Assembly (NCBI RefSeq): GCF_001439695.1
Contig: NZ_JYLL01000014.1
Coordinates: 86,673 to 150,672 of the forward strand
Length of the DNA: 64,000 bases
DNA from: Pseudomonas veronii
GTDB taxonomy: Bacteria > Pseudomonadota > Gammaproteobacteria > Pseudomonadales > Pseudomonadaceae
Direction: 5' to 3'
Shown here: one piece after another, positions 61,470 to 64,000 of the stretch
How positions within the stretch are numbered: the stretch's first letter is position 1
Layout of the letters: each line of letters opens with the position of its first letter
Notes under the pieces: model-generated
What the model saw: only the letters and a program-made list of their open reading frames with translations
Database searches by the model: none
Told to the model about the DNA's origin: nothing
Position numbers and translations under genes: made by a program

Positions 61470-61506
61470 AAGGGTTGCGAGATTTTATCTCGCGACCCTT
61501 TTTTAT
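61470..61506 (+). terminator. Rho-independent terminator after tRNA fragment
   Basis: A 13-base-pair stem (with one G-T pair) built from AAGGGTTGCGAGA and its partner, followed by TTTTTT. It is probably the original terminator of the tRNA-Pro gene, which supports reading the right side as the original chromosome or an older insertion. No gene is visible between here and 61667. Confidence 0.8.
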
Positions 61507-61667
61507 TTTTGATCGTTTTTACCCCTACAAAACGACTGGCTTTTGGTGGAATCCTCACCTCTTTCGGAGGAGATGGGCGCAAGATTTCTGGGTGCCAATG
61601 TCCCCCCGCAGTAATTTCGGCGATGGAGGGCAGGGATGGACCTAGTTGACGGCTCGTCAGGCAGTTT

Positions 61668-62471
61668 TCAGCTTTTGCTGTGGGGGTAGCTGATGGCGAC
61701 TACTTGCCTCGCTCGCTCTGAAAGACCTCCTGAGCGTTGCAATGCAATTGATTTGTCGATTTTTTTCTCAAGTTCCGGATAAAAATCCATTACGAGGAGA
61801 CGTAACCGATCTAGAAGTTTAGGATCATTTTTAAGCTGGTCTCGTAAGTGGACTGCGTAACCGTAGTTGGAAGTTAAGGCATCGTCGGGCGCAAATGCCC
61901 GCATCCACTTCAGCATGATATCTGCGTCCCCTCCGAAATTTATCAGCAGGTCGATGTAGCGAATCAGCTGGGCCGAAGCGTTATAAAGTGTATATCTGTT
62001 GATGTCTAAGATGGACGTTTGATGTTCGACTGCGATCTTCTTGATGTCCTTCCATCCCTTACTGAGCTGGAAGGATTCTTTCATACTTACAGAGATTGTT
62101 TTGGCGGTGGGTTTACGTGGGGTCAAATGACCCTGTTCGACAGGTAGCGCCCGAATGGCCCCGGTAGTGACATTTACGTCGATCAGTAGCACGGGAATTA
62201 ACGAAACAGACAAATAACGCGCGGTCGTGGACTTCAGGCGGATTTTACCTCTATCAGTCCTGGTTCCTTTGATCTGCAATCGTATAAGTGCGCCGGTCAC
62301 TGAGCCTCGCTTCTTGACAATCTCAATTTCCGCGTCCAGACCGTAGTCTTTTGGTAAGTCTCTATAAATCCAGCCTTTTTTTGCAACGGCTTTTTTTACT
62401 AAAGCGGTTGCTTGATCGTCAACTACATGGGACTTCGTTCTCATAGGAAGATTTTCTGTCATTAGGTCCAT
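61668..62471 (-). CDS. DUF4365 domain protein
   Basis: A 267-residue protein. The N-terminal half matches the DUF4365 pattern, thought to be a PD-(D/E)xK-like nuclease fold: DYGLDAEIEI followed by LIRLQIKGT, giving the D, E and QxK positions. The C-terminal 110 residues are helical and unassigned. The start is ambiguous (62471 or, three codons later, 62462). It has lower GC than the catabolic genes, consistent with recent acquisition. DUF4365 proteins occur near defence and mobile loci. Confidence 0.65.
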   Translation of the reverse strand: MDLMTENLPMRTKSHVVDDQATALVKKAVAKKGWIYRDLPKDYGLDAEIEIVKKRGSVTGALIRLQIKGTRTDRGKIRLKSTTARYLSVSLIPVLLIDVNVTTGAIRALPVEQGHLTPRKPTAKTISVSMKESFQLSKGWKDIKKIAVEHQTSILDINRYTLYNASAQLIRYIDLLINFGGDADIMLKWMRAFAPDDALTSNYGYAVHLRDQLKNDPKLLDRLRLLVMDFYPELEKKIDKSIALQRSGGLSERARQVVAISYPHSKS

Positions 62472-62703
62472 CTAACTCTGTCTCTTGCGCTTGTTGGAGG
62501 AGGGACATTCAATGCCGTTTTATTTTTTGATCACTGGATAAAATGACGCATGTTTATTAGCTAACTACAAATGATCTCTGCAGGCCGGTGGTGATCCGTC
62601 GTCGGTGCTGAATTCACTTTCCCCGCAACCCAACCACACCCCTACCACTTGCACAAAAACGGCACCAGAGTACGCTTCAATCGGATCCAAAGGAGGGATT
62701 GCG

Positions 62704-63874
62704 GTGCCGAATTTTTTTGTTGAGCAAGCGGGGACGCTGAATCTGTTTCAACAGCAGCGTACTCCCAATCATGGATTCAGACCTGGACAGTTGGGTGCGT
62801 TGCACGCAGTTTTGGCGCATTTTTCCGTGCAAGACGACCCTGCCATTGTCTGTTTGCCCACTGGCTATGGAAAGACCTCCTTGATGATGGCGCTTCCCAT
62901 GCTGCTGGGGCCGGCGCGTGTACTGATAGTGGAACCTTCAAGCGCCTTGAGAAAACAGGTGCATTCACATATTTCTGTCATGTCCACACTCCGCCGGATT
63001 GGTGCGCTAGCTGAAGATTGTCCGCTTCCCGACGTGCACCTGCATATCGGCCGTCCTCAATCCCTTGAAGAATGGCAATTGCTTCAAGCCTACGACGTCG
63101 TCGTTTCGACACCTTCAAGCTCATCACCCGACCTAGCCCCTGGTGCGCCGTCGGACCTCTTCGATCTTGTGATCTTCGATGAAGCCCATCATGCTCCGGC
63201 CGATTCCTGGATGGCCTACGTAGAACACTTCACAAAAGCTCGGTTCTTGTTTCTCACGGCAACGCCCTTTCGACGAGATGGGCGCGTCATTCCAGGGAAG
63301 CTCGTTTATCGATATCCGGTAATGCGGGCTGTCGATGAGGGGGCCTTTGAGCCAATTAACTTCTGTGCGGCACCGATCGAAGACGAACTCGATGATGAAC
63401 ACGTTGATCAAGCCATAGCTCGGGCGGCTGTTCAGCAGCTTAACGAGGACAGGGCAAACGGGTTCGATCATAGGCTGTTTGTACGTGCAGGGACTATCAA
63501 GGCCGCACAGGATCTAGTGCCGCTCTATCAAGGCCTGGGCATAGCGGTCGAGGCCATTAGCAGCAAACTTACGAAACGTCAGCAGGAGGCGATTGAGGAA
63601 AGGCTAATCACCGGTGCGCTGGAAGCGATCGTTTGCGTGGACATGTTCGGGGAGGGTTATGACTTTCCGAAACTCAAGGTGGCGGCGCTCCATGCTCCCC
63701 ACCAGTCTCTGGTGCCCACAATTCAATTCATTGGACGCTTCGCCCGTGTGGACGAAACCACAGGCCCGCCAACACTGATTGCACCAACTTTCCGTATCAA
63801 GGAGGCAACAGCGTCTCTTCTTAAGGAAGGCGTAAATCTTGCGCAGATGATTGATGAGGCTGCGATCGCTCAAC
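62704..63874 (+). pseudogene. SF2 helicase gene truncated by an IS66-family insertion
   Basis: A superfamily 2 DEAD/DEAH helicase: Walker A PTGYGKTS, motif II FDEAHH, motif III LTATP, and motif VI QFIGRFAR. The GTG start follows AAGGAGGG at the right distance; the upstream frame is leader. The reading frame continues to a stop at 63924, but from 63875 the bases belong to an IS66-type end (GTAAGCG), so the last 16 or so codons are foreign and the native C-terminal part is cut off or lies beyond the element. The helicase core is complete, so residual function cannot be excluded. Confidence 0.7.
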
Positions 63875-64000
63875 GTAAGCGTCCAGCCGCCCCACCTTTA
63901 CTCAGGTTGAGGCGCGAGGGGTAATAGCTCATCGATCCGGCTGTTGGGCCAGCTGGGTAGTTTTTCCAGCGTATCCTTGAGCCAAGCGGCGGGTTCGATG
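63875..64000 (-). mobile_element. IS66-family element, left end with 3' end of tnpC
   Basis: The terminal sequence GTAAGCGTCCAGCC is typical of IS66-family ends. Read on the minus strand from 64000, an open frame encodes a TnpC-like C-terminus (WLKDTLEKLPSWPNSRIDE, then LLPLAPQPE) and stops at 63898-63900. The rest of the element lies outside the window. CGCTCAAC at 63867-63874 would be the expected 8-base target duplication. Confidence 0.75.

Larger units (their letters stand above)
61274..61550. repeat. Imperfect direct repeat flanking the attachment site
   Basis: Copies at about 61274-61308 and 61516-61550, both of the form TTTTACCCC(C/T)ACAAAA followed by a related GGCT(C/T)TTG(A/G)TGGA end. 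The left copy is in the integrase leader, the right one beyond the att core. They may be integrase arm sites or remains of an earlier insertion. Confidence 0.5.

Noticed and set aside
1..64000. CRISPR arrays, rRNA genes, riboswitches
   Set aside because: No regularly spaced short repeats, no rRNA stretches and no recognisable riboswitch folds were seen on reading the intergenic regions.

Overview
The window looks like Pseudomonas chromosomal DNA, probably from the P. fluorescens or related groups. The grounds are GC-rich codon use, Pseudomonas-type intergenic inverted repeats near 21,040 and 40,655, and Pseudomonas-style DUF1302/DUF1329/YCF48/MMPL genes. Almost all of it is one large catabolic cluster. 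Gene content and order at about 27.8-49.6 kb match what I recall of the dit (abietane diterpenoid, or resin acid) cluster of P. abietaniphila BKME-9 and Burkholderia xenovorans LB400. Names are assigned by family plus gene order, not by alignment.

Layout. 1-4.2 kb: the end of a DUF1329 gene, then an amidohydrolase / APH-type kinase / tyrosine phosphatase operon. 4.2-6 kb: an EamA permease and an atypical SDR on the minus strand. 6.4-13.3 kb: an envelope transport module (DUF1302 outer-membrane protein, DUF1329, YCF48-like protein, MMPL/RND pump). 13.3-17.7 kb: VOC protein, enoyl-CoA hydratase, SDR and a CrtI-like FAD oxidoreductase. 17.8-23.6 kb: a TetR regulator with a perfect 27-bp operator-like palindrome, divergent from a P450 operon (P450, unknown protein, SDR, MFS, NTF2-like). 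23.7-27.5 kb, minus strand: SDR, ferredoxin reductase, [2Fe-2S] ferredoxin, MFS. 27.8-43.3 kb: the dit core (ditA3BCDE, ditR, ditF with a DUF35 partner, ditGH, ditA1A2, ditI, ditJ, ditK). 43.6-49.6 kb: ditL-Q, ending with a second P450. 49.7-59.6 kb: a further amidohydrolase, three acyl-CoA dehydrogenases, a crotonase, a glutathione peroxidase, an extra panC, a Cache-domain protein, a hydrolase and an MFS. 59.8-61.5 kb: a tyrosine integrase beside the 3' piece of a tRNA-Pro(GGG) gene, read as the right attachment site of an island. 61.7-64 kb: a DUF4365 protein and a helicase gene interrupted by the end of an IS66-family element.

Proposed logic (inference from families and the known dit pathway). 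The envelope module and MFS proteins move the hydrophobic acids. Two CYP226-like P450s, fed by the [2Fe-2S] ferredoxin and its reductase, oxidise ring B. SDRs and the CrtI-like enzyme make ketones or aromatise ring C. DitA1A2A3, DitB and DitC dihydroxylate, rearomatise and cleave the ring. FAH-family hydrolases, amidohydrolase-type decarboxylases, a CoA ligase, thiolases and acyl-CoA dehydrogenases take the remaining skeleton apart as CoA thioesters.

The strongest new-looking signal is a spaced inverted repeat, TGAACA-N13-TGTTCA and variants. It lies in front of at least eight transcription units of the cluster with a constant 13-base gap. It suggests one cluster-wide regulator or a shared promoter architecture.
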